The notes under the pieces were generated by a model. The model had not been told where the DNA came from. It did not search any database and saw nothing but the letters and a program-made list of their open reading frames with translations. Both the position numbers and the translations under genes were made by a program. A DNA stretch of 64,000 nucleotides, taken from assembly GCA_009746045.1 (NCBI GenBank), contig RPFO01000065.1, positions 8,201,241-8,265,240 of the forward strand, read 5' to 3'. How positions within the stretch are numbered: the first letter of the stretch is position 1; each line of letters begins with the position of its first letter. Shown one piece after another: positions 1-10,770 of this stretch. The DNA comes from Mesostigma viride. Taxonomy: Eukaryota > Streptophyta > Mesostigmatophyceae > Mesostigmatales > Mesostigmataceae.

Positions 1-670
1 ACGGCAAGTTCAGGTGAAGTTCAGGTGTTCAGGTGAAGCCGTGAAGACGTGAAGCCGTGAAGCCGTGAAGACGTGGTGAAGACAGGTGAAGACGCGGTGA
101 AGACGTGAAGACGTGAAGACGTGAAGACGTGAAGACACGATACGGCAAGTTCAGGTGAAGTTCAGGTGTTCAGGTGAAGCCGTGAAGACGTGAAGACGCG
201 AAGACGTGAAGACGTGGTGAAGACAGGTGAAGACGCGGTGAAGACGTGAAGACGTGAAGACGTGAAGACGTGAAGACGTGAAGACACGATACGGCAAGTT
301 CAGGTGAAGTTCAGGTGTTCAGGTGAAGCCGTGAAGACGTGAAGCCGTGAAGCCGTGAAGACGTGGTGAAGACAGGTGAAGACGCGGTGAAGACGTGAAG
401 ACGTGAAGACGTGAAGACGTGAAGACACGATACGGCAAGTTCAGGTGAAGTTCAGGTGTTCAGGTGAAGCCGTGAAGACGTGAAGACGCGAAGACGTGAA
501 GACGTGGTGAAGACAGGTGAAGACGCGGTGAAGACGTGAAGACGTGAAGACGTGCATGCAAGGTATCAAAGATACGATACGCCGCAAGTTCAGGTGAAGT
601 CGTGAAGACGTGAAGACGTGAAGACGTGAAGACGTGAAGACGTGAAGACGTGAAGACGTGAAGACCAGGA
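1..670. repeat. Satellite of 8-bp monomers (GTGAAGAC) with higher-order period
   Basis: Tandem GTGAAGAC monomers with variants (GTGAAGCC, GTGGTGAA, GCGAAGAC). They are organised into higher-order units that begin ACGGCAAGTTCAGG at 1, 142, 291 and 432, giving alternating spacings of 141 and 149 bp. The open frames across it (FTSSRLHV-like on the minus strand) are by-products of an 8-bp repeat read as 8-residue repeats, not genes. The array is cut by the window edge and reappears at 9,150-10,376. Confidence 0.95.
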
Positions 671-771
671 CTGACACGTGAAGACTGGGACGTGAAGGCA
701 AGTTGCAGCACTCGGCCGCTGCAGTCGCACGCAGGTAGAAACGAGTATTGCTGCTTGAATCTGTCAAGACC

Positions 772-1064
772 CCATCGAATGTAAAACAGGTTTTTCGTAA
801 AGAAATCCGATTTGTGGGCGGGCTTTACATATTGCTTCTGTCCAAGCACTACCGGATGTAAAACAGTATACTTCTTGAAGAAATAAGTTGGGGCTTTGTT
901 GGGCGTCACATTTGACCGGTGGGCGGAGTTTCCTGCTTCTGTGAAGGCGCCATCGAATGTAGATCAGTAGATTTTCTAAAGAAATCTGAGTTGTGGGCGG
1001 GGCCTTTATTGCTTGTGTCCATCCACCACCGGATGTAGAACAGTAGACTTATTGAAGGTGAATC
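772..1064. repeat. Two diverged units of about 178 bp in tandem
   Basis: Both units begin CATCGAATGTA (772 and 950). Each holds an AAAGAAATC segment, TGTGGGCGGGGC, a TTGCTT(C/G)TGTCCA block and ACCGGATGTA(A/G)AACAGTA. They are clearly homologous but diverged by substitutions and indels. The same pair recurs at 10,478-10,770. No coding potential is visible. Confidence 0.8.
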
Positions 1065-2149
1065 ACGATACAACAGCTGTAGTTGACAACATCATGACCG
1101 GCACATCTTTCCCCCACCGCTGCTCAACCCGGTCCCCCCCAAACTCCTCCACACTTGCCCACCTTTCCACCCTCCTCCACGGCCCGTTGTGTTTGCAGGC
1201 GTCGGCACAAAGGGAGGAGGCCGTGCGAGCCGGGAAACTCACGGTATGGTTTGATTTCTAGTTTTGTATTAGGACCCTAGGGTAGCTATGTTATATAGGC
1301 ATGTCTGACAGCATAGCTCACCATTTCATTACCATGGGATGCTGAGCATACCATTTCCAGAGAGGTAAGTCAGTCACTCTTCGCAGTTGACAAGTCAGAG
1401 AAAGCAATCAAGTGCAGCGTTCACAACTCTTGCCGCTCGTAACCTTTTGTCTGCCCTGTTTGGCAGCTCCCTGTCTTTGCTTTCTCTCGTATTTCTTTCT
1501 TTTGTCTCTTTTCTACATCTTTCTTTGCTAATTCTTGAATATATGATGCTATTGTAGCATCCTTCTAGCGCGGATCGCTCTTAATATCCTTCTCGCGCAC
1601 GTTTCCTCGCTTTTTCTCATGTAAGAGCGTCTTCCCTGCCCATGCAGCGTGTACCTGGTGTGTGTGGCTCTGCCTTGCCAATCACAACTGACCGACATGC
1701 TGGTCAGGCACTGCAGGTCGTTGCCCTTGCGTGTGTGAACCTGCTGTTTTGGCTGTTCCCATGGCCGCTGCGTGTGTCCGTGAATGATACCATGGGAGGG
1801 AGACTTCTCCCATGGGTCCCCTTCGCTGACACTCGTGATGTAGGTTCGCGTCGACTTGTTTCTCTCACTGTGCCCATATTGGCCTCGCACGGCTTTGTCT
1901 CTCATTCCTTGTTTGCATGCGGCGGCGTGTAGACCATCATCTTCATCCGAGACCGCAACAGCAAGGGCCAGGAGGTGAGTAATTGCTGAGGGCATGGCTC
2001 CTATCCCTTGATGAGTCTAGCGCCATGTACCACCCTCTATGCCTGCATATAGGTGACGCATTGAAAATGCAAGCATCTTACTAGAAGTAGCACGGGCCTC
2101 CGAGGTGAGATTCTGCGCAGGCCTCATGATCCCAATGGACCTGCGAAGC
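1065..2149. other. Non-coding stretch within the duplicated element
   Basis: I see no supportable gene here. The short ORFs on both strands lack composition or motif support. A small inverted repeat (ATGGGAG...CTCCCAT) lies near 1,792-1,814. The stretch joins the 178-bp repeats to the GC-rich minisatellite and is repeated at 10,771-11,855. Confidence 0.5.
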
Positions 2150-3140
2150 GCATGGCGCGCATGGGCGGCCGGCCGGCGCAGCTGGCATGCGGCGGGGCGG
2201 GGCTGTCGACGGGCGGCGGGGCAGGGCCGTCGGCGCGCGGGGGCCAGCGGCGCTGCCGGTGCGCGCGGGCGGCGGGCCGGCGCACCTGGCATGCGGCGGG
2301 GCAGGGCTGTCGACGGGCGGCGGGGCGGGGCAGTCGACGGGCGGCGGGGCAGGGCCAGCGGCGCTGCCGGCGCGCGTGGGCAGCGGGCCGGCGCAGCTGG
2401 CATGCGGCGGGGCGGGGCTGTCGACGGGCGTCGGGGCAGGGCTGTTGACGGGCGGCGGGGCAGGGCCGTCGGCGCGCGGGGGGCCAGCGGCGCTGCCGGC
2501 GCGCGCGGGCGGCGGGCCGGCGCACCTGGCATGCGGTGGGTCGGGGCTGTCGACGGGCGGCGGGGCGGGGCAGTCGACGGGCGGCGGGGCAGGGCCGTCA
2601 GCGCGCGGGGGGCCAGCGGCGCTGCCGGCGCGCGTGGGCGGCGGGCCGGCGCAGCTGGCATGCGGCGGGGCGGGGCAGTCGACAGGCGGCGGGGCGGGGC
2701 AGCCGGTGCGCGGCGGGGCGGCGCCGTCGGCGGGCGGCGAGGTGGCGCAGCCAGCGCGCAGCGAGGTGGCAGCGGCGGCGCAGCCTGCATGCGGCGGGGC
2801 AGGGCTGTCGACGGGCGGCGGGGCGGGGCAGTCGACGGGCGGCGGGGCAGGGCCGTCGGCGCGCGGGGGGCCAGCGGCGCTGCCGGCGCGCATGGGCGGC
2901 GGGCCGGCGCAGCTGGCATGCGGCGGGGCGGGGCTGTCAACGGGCGGCGGGGCAGGGCCGTCGGCGCGCGGGGGGCCAACGGCGCTGCCGGCGCGCGTGG
3001 GCGGCGGGCCGGCGCAGCTGGCATGCGGCGGGGCGGGGCAGCCTGTCGACGGGCTACGGGGCGGGGCAGCCGGCGCGCGGCGGGCCGGCGGCGCAGCCGG
3101 CGGGCGGCGGAGCGGCGGAGCGGCGGAGCGGCACAGCCGG
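2150..3140. repeat. GC-rich minisatellite (about 100-130 bp units)
   Basis: Imperfect tandem units built from GGCGGGGC(A/G)GGGC, GTCGACGGGCGGCGG, GCCAGCGGCGCTGCCGG and GCGCAGCTGGCATGC. The CTGGCATGC landmark recurs roughly every 100-130 bp. All six frames are open over long distances (Ala/Arg/Pro/Gly-rich), which reflects GC content and the absence of A/T-rich stop codons. I do not call any of these ORFs a gene. Confidence 0.85.
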
Positions 3141-3163
3141 TGCCTGAAAAACGCGGTCGCTCA

Positions 3164-4694
3164 ATGAAGGTGCACCACGCCGTCTTCTTCCAGGTACAGG
3201 GCAACACAGAGACCTGGTTGTCCTACCGGACCACGGAGTCCCAAAAGACGCCGTGGCAGCCCGCGGGGACTCGACAGGAAGGCGCGCCACGGTGCGGGAA
3301 GGCGATGACACAGCCATACAGGTTTGATGCGGAGGGGCGGCCGCTGTTTGGCGTCCGACTTGTGGATCCAGACCGCATTCCGATGTTGCAGGACACCCCA
3401 GCCTTCGCACCATTGAACATGGAGTTTCTGGGGAAGGAGCTGGAGTCGATCAAAACAAGGGTCGAGAAGTTGCCCCATGGCATCTGGCAGTGGTACTTTC
3501 CGCCCGACACCATCAAGCCAAACAAGGCCTTTTTTCGCAAGTCAAGTCCCACATGCCCCTGAGGAGGTGCCTGAGGAGTGGCGCCCTTTGCCGTGGCCAT
3601 CTCGCGCGGACATCTCCGCCCTGCGTGAGCACGATGCAGCGCCTGAACCACCACCGACGCAAGAAGAGCACTTCATGGCGTTGGTCGACGCAGAGGCGGT
3701 GCGCGTCACCCCGCTGGTAGACCGAGTTCGTCATGATGGCCACACACAGCAGGAATGGGCGGCAGAAGACAGGGCCATGGCAGCCAAGGTCGCTTACTTG
3801 AAGCGCATGCAAGGCGTTGAGAAAGGCTCCGCTGTTCTATACTGGCACCCTTCAGCTGGTATTCTCTGCAACTCGAAGCTCACGTGGACTCCAGTCCTCG
3901 TTGGCATCATCAAGGAGGTGGTTGCGAAGGAGGATGGCGGCCAACCTTCTATTGAGCTCTTTGTATACCGCGCTAAGCATTTGCATGACACGTGGCACCC
4001 GTGGAATACAGACATTGCGCAATGGCCCCATCCGCCAACCACTGCGGCGCACACGGTGATCATCACCGCCTCAGACCTCGTCTTGACACAAGTGGTGGGC
4101 AAGCGAGGTCAGCCGCCCCATGGAGTCTCCTTGGGTGCGAACGAAAAGCTCACCAAGGAGTGCCTAAAGGCGCTGAAGGAGGTGCCCTATGACGCGGAAC
4201 ACCCGGTCGTGAAGTGGCAAGATGCTGAATGCTCGAAGGGCATCGTCGGCATGGCGAAGGCATGCTGGGAAGGCGTAACGCTGCAGGTCAAGAGTGGCAG
4301 CCGCAACCTCGTAGGGCAAGTCGTGTGTCATTGGGCGTCGGAGCGTGTGACATCCGCGGACGGTCGCACCGAAAGCCGGGACGGCAGGTACCATGGTCGT
4401 GTCGCTGTTGTCGACACGCAAAACGACATGGTAGCCATGTACTGGGGTGCCCGTTGGGAGGAGGACGCGGTTTCTTGCGTGCCTCTCCACGAGCTGGAGG
4501 CACAGATCTGCGGGTGCCCCGGTGTGGTCGTCCCTGCGTTGCAAGCGCCGGATATCACCCTGGCCGAGGCTCGATTGCGCGAGATGGTTCCACCCAGCGA
4601 CGTTGTGGCGGAGAACAACAACGCAGGCGCCTCCCGGCGTCGGAAGCGAGCGCTCATCCTTGCCGATGACGATGACGACGACGACGACTGCTGA
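3164..4694 (+). pseudogene. Unrecognised element-encoded protein, broken by one frame change (copy 1)
   Basis: I do not recognise the family. The first frame (from ATG 3,164, or from a 3' splice site after TTCTTCCAG near 3,193) encodes about 130 residues with ETWLSYRTTES, GRPLFGVRL and GIWQWYFPPDTIKP. The second frame continues with PEEWRPLPWPSR and runs to TGA 4,692-4,694. It shows a Lys/Glu-rich middle, a C-terminal GRVAVVDTQNDMVAMYWGAR segment, a basic SRRRKRA stretch and a terminal run of nine Asp. The switch lies at a run of six T near 3,536-3,541; five T would keep one frame. An intron is the alternative. Composition (balanced, no low complexity before the tail) and conservation in both copies support real coding origin. 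It is likely a transposon accessory or the C-terminal half of a transposase whose other exons are outside the window. Confidence 0.5.
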
Positions 4695-4699
4695 AGCGC

Positions 4700-5110
4700 A
4701 AGCAGCGTTGTTGTCATTGAGCTGCTCATGTGCTGCTGCTGCTGCTGTGCTGCCATGCTATTGCTGCTGCATTGCTGCCGTACTGCTGCTGTGCTATTGT
4801 GCTGATGTGTTGCTGCATTGCTGCCGTGCCGCTGATGTATTGCTGTCGTGCTGCTGTGTTGATGCACTGCTGCATTGCTGCCGTGCTGCTGAGCTAGTAC
4901 TGCCTATTAGTGAATTTCCTATCAATGGACTATAGTCCACTGATAGGAAATTCAGGAATCGGCATACTAAGTTGCTGCTGCGCTGACTTGTGCTCCTGCT
5001 ATGCGGCCGTGTTGATGTGCTACAGTTGTGCTGCTGCTGTGCTACGGTCATGCTGCTGCTGTGTTGCTGGGCTGATGTGTTGTTGCATTGATGTAGTGGC
5101 TATTGTTCCG
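4700..5110. repeat. Degenerate GCTG/TGCTGC tract
   Basis: Degenerate trinucleotide-like sequence (GCTGCTGTGCT, TGCTGCATTGCTGCCGTG) directly after the stop codon. Its frames encode artefactual Leu/Cys-rich or Gln/Ser-rich peptides. It surrounds the 42-bp palindrome at 4,912-4,953 and recurs at 14,406-14,816. Confidence 0.75.
4912..4953. repeat. 42-bp near-perfect palindrome (copy 1)
   Basis: The left arm GAATTTCCTATCA is followed by an ATGGACTATAGTCCAC centre and the right arm TGATAGGAAATTC. Only the A/C pair flanking the centre fails to match. It sits in the GCTG-rich tract downstream of the element ORF and could form a cruciform or a transcript hairpin. An identical copy is at 14,618-14,659. 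Confidence 0.9.
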
Positions 5111-5996
5111 CTACTACAATTTGCTACTGATGCCGCTGCTGGTGCTTTTTTGCATGTCAGTGCCCGCTATGTTCACACCACTGTTGCCGCGGTTGGTATC
5201 GCGTGATTTCCACCGGTTGTGCGTTGACATGTGTTACTCATGCATTTGCCCCTATATTTGGTAGCACGCGGTTTCGCGTTAGTTAGGTGCAGACAGCTGC
5301 ATGTAGACAAACATCTTGTTTAAGTCGGTCAATTAACTGTTCTTGACGCATCATGGTCCAAGTCGACCGACCTGTAGGGACCAGTAGAGCAATTGTCTAG
5401 GAGAAAGAGCGTGATCGCTGCAGAAGCCGCGTGGCAGCCGTGGCTGTACCTGTAGTACGACCTGCATATATATGGATACTGTATTTGGATACTGGGTTGT
5501 TTATCAATTCTGGTTTTAATTTATTTAGTGTACCTGGTGTTGGCATGCCAACTCAGTGCTAAACTACTTTATGCACAATGATGCAACTTGATGCTATAGT
5601 GACGTGCCACGATGTAACTTTATTAACTTCACCATTAGTCATGGGGTCAATAGGATTGCTCATTATGCCATGTTAACATGAACCATGGGTTACGTAATAG
5701 TGAAAACAGTAATCATGATGCTCCACTTGAAGTCTCCAACATGGTCATGTTTGGAATTTTATTGATCATATTCACAATATATGAAAAGAGACAACAAACG
5801 TGGAAGCATGGCACGCCGAGGCCGATAATATATGTGTGAAATATGAAAAGAGACAACATCTTTGGCAAGCATGATCATATTATGCTTGCCAAACATATTA
5901 ATGATATCGACCATGTCCAGAAACCATGTTTGCCAATGGTGCATTTAGGATACATTTGAAGCCGTGCAAATGTATCCTAATCCGGTAAAACCACCC
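5111..5996. other. 3' terminal region of the duplicated element, ending ...AAAACCACCC
   Basis: A/T-richer non-coding sequence. It includes a stem near 5,850-5,893 (TTGGCAAGCAT...ATGCTTGCCAA) and a terminal hairpin (GGATACATTTG...CAAATGTATCC, 5,948-5,977). It ends with TAATCCGGTAAAACCACCC at 5,996. Identity with the second copy stops exactly here (5,996/15,702), so this looks like an element terminus. Read inward it begins GGGTGGT, the same first seven bases as the 19.7-kb transposon. Confidence 0.6.
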
Positions 5997-6784
5997 TGGG
6001 TGGGTGCGTCACTGCGTGGCTGGCTGGCTCTGTGGCTGCGTGGGCGGCTGGATGGCCGGGTCAGCGTGGCTTCGTGTTCAATGGGATGCTAATATGTTGT
6101 TGCCTTTGGATGCCACAGTTCATGGATTCTTTTGTTCACATGCAGGTGCTGCCGTCTTCCCCATCGACGTCGTCAAGACCGATGTCGCCAAGAAGGATGA
6201 TGCAATCACTCTCGGCCATGTTTAACTCATGTGGGCCTTCATGGCCATACGGGAAATATTATTGAATCAGTTCTTTGACACTGAGTTGGCACTACGCAAC
6301 ACCTTTGATGCACATGAGTGCAGGGCGCATGTGTTGAAACCATGCAACCATGGCGATCCCTCAAAAAGTTTGGTTATGTAATAAGTGACACAATTATTCC
6401 GGACGTATGATGGCCCAACGTCCTGTAAGGTTGAGTTGTCTTGGAGGAGGAGCGTGATGACCGCGGAAGCCGCGTGGGTGTCTGTAGTGCTATATCTTGA
6501 AGATGTACGGTCTTGGAAGAGTTATGGTCTTGGAATCATATAATAATGAACTTGGAATAAAGTTGCGGGCAGCCTTCAATTGGCATATGTTGTCTCATTG
6601 ATGTTGTCTCATTGCGTTAATGGGTCAATTGTCTTAGTTTATATAATGTATATCTTGGGAAACTCATTGCTTCAATAAAATGCATGCTAGGCGCAATCAA
6701 CCCCCACAAACACATCTGAAAACTGCACAGTGCATCAAATGTATCCTAGACAAAAAAATGTATCCTAATCCGGTAAAACCACCC
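5997..6784. mobile_element. Diverged terminus of a related element
   Basis: The interval 6,420-6,784 is a diverged relative of 5,350-5,996. It shares a GAGCGTGATNNCNGCNGAAGCCGCGTGG block and ends in the same TATCCTAATCCGGTAAAACCACCC motif at 6,784. No coding region is supported. The first 60 bases (GGGTGGGTGCG..., CTGGCTGGCTCTGTGGCTGCG) resemble the reverse complement of the satellite that follows at 6,785. Confidence 0.45.
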
Positions 6785-7690
6785 CCAGCCACACATCCAC
6801 GCATCCACGCACCCGGCACCCCCCCCCCCCCAGCCAGCCACGCAGCCACGCAGCCACGCAGCCACGCAGCAGCGCAGCCACGCAGCCACACAGCCACGCA
6901 CCCTCCTTTCCAGCCACGCAGCCACGCAGCCACGCAGCCACGCAGCCACGCAGCAGCGCAGCTACACGCAGCCACACAGCCACGCACCCTCCTTTCCAGC
7001 CAAGCAGCCACGCAGCCACGCAGCCACGCAGCCACGCAGCAGCGCAGCCACGCAGCCACACAGCCACGCACCCTCCTTTCCAGCCACGCAGCCACGCAGC
7101 CACGCAGCAGCGCAGCCACGCAGCCACACAGCCACGCACCCTCCTTTCCAGCCAAGCAGCCACGCAGCCACGCAGCCACGCAGCCACGCAGCAGCGCAGC
7201 CACGCAGCCACACAGCCACGCAGCCACGCAGCCACGCAGCAGCGCAGCCACGCAGCCACGCAGCCACGCAGCAGCGCAGCCACGCAGCCACACAGCCACG
7301 CACCCTCCTTTCCAGCCACGCAGCCACGCAGCCACGCAGCCACGCAGCCACGCAGCCACGCAGCCACGCAGCAGCGCAGCCACGCAGCCACACAGCCACG
7401 CACCCTCCTTTCCAGCCAAGCAGCCACGCAGCCACGCAGCAGCGCAGCCACGCAGCCACACAGCCACGCACCCTCCTTTCCAGCCACGCAGCCACGCAGC
7501 AGCGCAGCCACGCAGCCACGCAGCAGCGCAGCCACGCAGCCACACAGCCACGCAGCCACGCAGCCACGCAGCAGCGCAGCCACGCAGCCACGCAGCCACG
7601 CAGCCACGCAGCCACGCAGCAGCGCAGCCACGCAGCCACACAGCCACGCACCCTCCTTTCCAGCCAAGCAGCCACGCAGTCACACAGTCA
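6785..7690. repeat. Satellite of 8-bp monomers (CAGCCACG)
   Basis: Tandem CAGCCACG monomers interspersed with CAGCAGCG variants and a CACCCTCCTTTC spacer recurring every roughly 60-240 bp. It is open in several frames (HAATQPRS-like on plus, AWLRGCVA-like on minus) because 8 does not contain a factor of 3. These are not genes. Homopolymer C runs flank both ends. Confidence 0.95.
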
Positions 7691-8457
7691 AACCCCCCTA
7701 CACCCCCCCCCCCACACACCCCCCCACCCCACCCACTCAACACTACACGAATGACTCACAAAGAACTGCTGCACCACCGATGATCCCTGCGGGAACTGCT
7801 CTGCTGCCGACGGTCCCTGCGAAAACTGCTGCAGTGCCGACAATGCCTGTGGAAACTGCGACATTGCCGACGCTGCCTGCGGGAACTGAAGCGCTGCTGC
7901 TGCTCACTACATTTCGCCACCGCGGAAACCCAATTTATGCGAGAATGTGGTTCCGTCAATACGGCGGGGGTTACAAATTCAATTTCGAAGTTCGGCACCG
8001 TCGGATACCAGTAAAGCAACACTTGTTATCTAGAATCGCGCCATTTGGCATCAATTGGCCAGTTCTGAAAATTTGATGAAATCTCTAGTCCTTGGTCGAA
8101 GATTTCCCTCCGATTCCGATGACGAAATTTGAGTACGAATTTCTTAGTACAGTCCACCGTTTTGTTCAGTTCAGTATATTCCCACGCCGCTTGCTGACCT
8201 GACGGAGGCCGAATTCGTACTGAACACTAGCGCAAGTGCGCTCGATACTAAAAATTGCTACTTCCGAGATGTCTGACGGAATTTCTGCTAGGTCCATGCT
8301 TTGGTACTGGACGGATGCTGATATTCACTGTGGCTCTGTCCGAACGAGGAAAATTGTCAGAAATCTACTCTCGATACGAACGTAACGAAATTTCCAAGTA
8401 TCTGACGCTCGGAGACCTGCCACCGTTTTCCCCTACTTGACCGACCCACATTCCCCG
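7691..8457. other. Stretch with no supportable gene
   Basis: It begins with a degenerate repeat of about 30 bp (GGAACTGCTCTGCTGCCGACG, 7,780-7,890). The rest is moderate-GC sequence without motifs. The short ORFs on both strands are unsupported. It may belong to an unidentified element. Confidence 0.4.
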
Positions 8458-8491
8458 CTAAAAAAGGTGTCCTAGGCGGCGAAATGTAGTG

Positions 8492-8554
<63 letters not shown>

Positions 8555-8603
8555 AGTTGTTGCTGCAGTTGCTGCTGCAGTTGCTGCTGCAGTTGCTGCT
8601 GCA

Positions 8604-8645
<42 letters not shown>

Positions 8646-8916
8646 GCTGGACCACTTGTTTCTGCACCTCTTGACGCAGCTGCAAACCAAGCTCTTCAAC
8701 CTTCTTGCTTTGGTTCTCCATAGCTCGTTGCATCTCTCTCATCGTCTGTTCCACGCCCACCAGTACGGGGGTCGGCGGCGGCAGCGGCTGGGTACGCTCT
8801 GGCTGGGTGCGCTCTGGCTGCCGTGCAGGACCTTGCCACATCGGCCGGCGCATTGGTGGTTTGCACCGGCCAAAAAATCTACTTTCATGGCACCAGATTT
8901 CTTTCCTAGCACCCAT
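8458..8916 (-). CDS. PolyQ/coiled-coil ORF, hypothetical, possibly gag-like
   Basis: A 152-codon minus-strand ORF. The N-terminal half is Arg/Pro-rich (two PERTQPERTQP-like units). A predicted amphipathic stretch follows (MREMQRAMENQSKKVEEL, LRQEVQKQVVQLEQ), and then about 50 Gln from the (CTG)n tract. Upstream, in a different frame (8,739-8,993), lies MDELIDLCYAGDDCRKWV and GANHQCAGRCGKV, so a frame break near 8,900 may separate two parts of one gene. No family is recognised. A gag-like retroelement fragment is possible; the polyQ alone proves nothing. Confidence 0.3.
8491..8645. repeat. (CTG)n / CAGTTGCTGCTG microsatellite
   Basis: An uninterrupted run of about 20 CTG triplets is followed by several CAGTTGCTGCTG units and another run of about 11 CTG. 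On the minus strand it encodes the polyglutamine of the ORF above. Confidence 0.95.
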
Positions 8917-9149
8917 TTTCTACAATCGTCCCCGGCATAACACAAATCAATCAATTCGTCCATGTCATCGCTTCGGCTATCAGCATCGGGCATAGTTCCC
9001 GTGGCTAGTGCCCATCATTCTTTCCACCTTGAGCGGGGCGAAGTCACGAATTCAAGCGCGAAGTGCATTTGAATCAAGCGGGAACTGGGTGACACTGCTT
9101 GAAGACGTGCAGCTCCAAGGCATGCAAATGATGCAATGTATGAAAGATA

Positions 9150-10376
9150 CGATACGCAAAGTTCAGGTGTTCAGGTGAAGCCGTGAAGACGTGGTGAAGA
9201 CAGGTGAAGACGCGGTGAAGACGTGAAGACGTGAAGACGTGAAGACGTGAAGACACGATACGGCAAGTTCAGGTGAAGTTCAGGTGTTCAGGTGAAGCCG
9301 TGAAGACGTGAAGCCGTGAAGCCGTGAAGACGTGGTGAAGACAGGTGAAGACGCGGTGAAGACGTGAAGACGTGAAGACGTGAAGACGTGAAGACGTGAA
9401 GACACGATACGGCAAGTTCAGGTGAAGTTCAGGTGTTCAGGTGAAGCCGTGAAGACGTGAAGCCGTGAGGCCGTGAAGACGTGGTGAAGACAGGTGAAGA
9501 CGCGGTGAAGACGTGAAGACGTGAAGACGTGAAGACGTGAAGACGTGAAGACACGATACGGCAAGTTCAGGTGAAGTTCAGGTGTTCAGGTGAAGCCGTG
9601 AAGACGTGAAGCCGTGAAGCCGTGAAGACGTGGTGAAGACAGGTGAAGACGCGGTGAAGACGTGAAGACGTGAAGACGTGAAGACGTGAAGACGTGAAGA
9701 CACGATACGGCAAGTTCAGGTGAAGTTCAGGTGTTCAGGTGAAGCCGTGAAGACGTGAAGCCGTGAAGCCGTGAAGACGTGGTGAAGACAGGTGAAGACG
9801 CGGTGAAGACGTGAAGACGTGAAGACGTGAAGACGTGAAGACACGATACGGCAAGTTCAGGTGAAGTTCAGGTGTTCAGGTGAAGCCGTGAAGACGTGAA
9901 GACGCGAAGACGTGAAGACGTGGTGAAGACAGGTGAAGACGCGGTGAAGACGTGAAGACGTGAAGACGTGAAGACGTGAAGACGTGAAGACACGATACGG
10001 CAAGTTCAGGTGAAGTTCAGGTGTTCAGGTGAAGCCGTGAAGACGTGAAGCCGTGAAGCCGTGAAGACGTGGTGAAGACAGGTGAAGACGCGGTGAAGAC
10101 GTGAAGACGTGAAGACGTGAAGACGTGAAGACACGATACGGCAAGTTCAGGTGAAGTTCAGGTGTTCAGGTGAAGCCGTGAAGACGTGAAGACGCGAAGA
10201 CGTGAAGACGTGGTGAAGACAGGTGAAGACGCGGTGAAGACGTGAAGACGTGAAGACGTGCATGCAAGGTATCAAAGATACGATACGCCGCAAGTTCAGG
10301 TGAAGTCGTGAAGACGTGAAGACGTGAAGACGTGAAGACGTGAAGACGTGAAGACGTGAAGACGTGAAGACCAGGA
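9150..10376. repeat. Satellite of GTGAAGAC monomers, second block
   Basis: The same 8-bp monomer array and 141/149-bp higher-order units as at the window start (ACGGCAAGTTCAGG landmarks near 9,258, 9,408, 9,557, 9,707, 9,848, 9,998 and 10,138). From 9,707 onward it matches position 1 onward. The earlier part shows that the array extends leftward of the window start in copy 1. Confidence 0.9.
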
Positions 10377-10477
10377 CTGACACGTGAAGACTGGGACGTG
10401 AAGGCAAGTTGCAGCACTCGGCCGCTGCAGTCGCACGCAGGTAGAAACGAGTATTGCTGCTTGAATCTGTCAAGACC

Positions 10478-10770
10478 CCATCGAATGTAAAACAGGTTTT
10501 TCGTAAAGAAATCCGATTTGTGGGCGGGCTTTACATATTGCTTCTGTCCAAGCACTACCGGATGTAAAACAGTATACTTCTTGAAGAAATAAGTTGGGGC
10601 TTTGTTGGGCGTCACATTTGACCGGTGGGCGGAGTTTCCTGCTTCTGTGAAGGCGCCATCGAATGTAGATCAGTAGATTTTCTAAAGAAATCTGAGTTGT
10701 GGGCGGGGCCTTTATTGCTTGTGTCCATCCACCACCGGATGTAGAACAGTAGACTTATTGAAGGTGAATC
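10478..10770. repeat. Two diverged 178-bp units (copy 2)
   Basis: Same as 772-1,064, offset 9,706. Confidence 0.8.

Larger units (their letters stand above)
1..5996. mobile_element. Element X, copy 1 (left end outside window)
   Basis: This block equals 9,707-15,702 at a constant offset of 9,706. The only differences I find are two one-base changes in G runs of the minisatellite that cancel (5 vs 6 G near 2,238/11,945; 6 vs 5 G near 2,865/12,572). The shared part ends at a terminal motif that faces different DNA in each copy. That fits two insertions of one recent element, one probably nested in the other, better than simple tandem duplication. Confidence 0.6.

Noticed and set aside
2105-3207. 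Long Ala/Arg/Gly/Pro ORFs on both strands
   Set aside because: All frames are open because the minisatellite is GC-rich. The open frames differ between the two copies after a one-G change, which real genes would not tolerate.
4328-4867. Minus-strand Gln/Ser-rich ORF
   Set aside because: Reads the GCTG tract and the antisense of the element ORF.
5997-6060. Left terminus (GGGTGGGTGCG) of a second element X copy
   Set aside because: It shares only GGGTGG with the opposite terminus and no further inverted-repeat homology; adjacency may be coincidence.
6680-7783. ORFs of HAATQPRS or AWLRGCVA repeats
   Set aside because: They are translations of an 8-bp satellite, open on both strands, with no other protein features.
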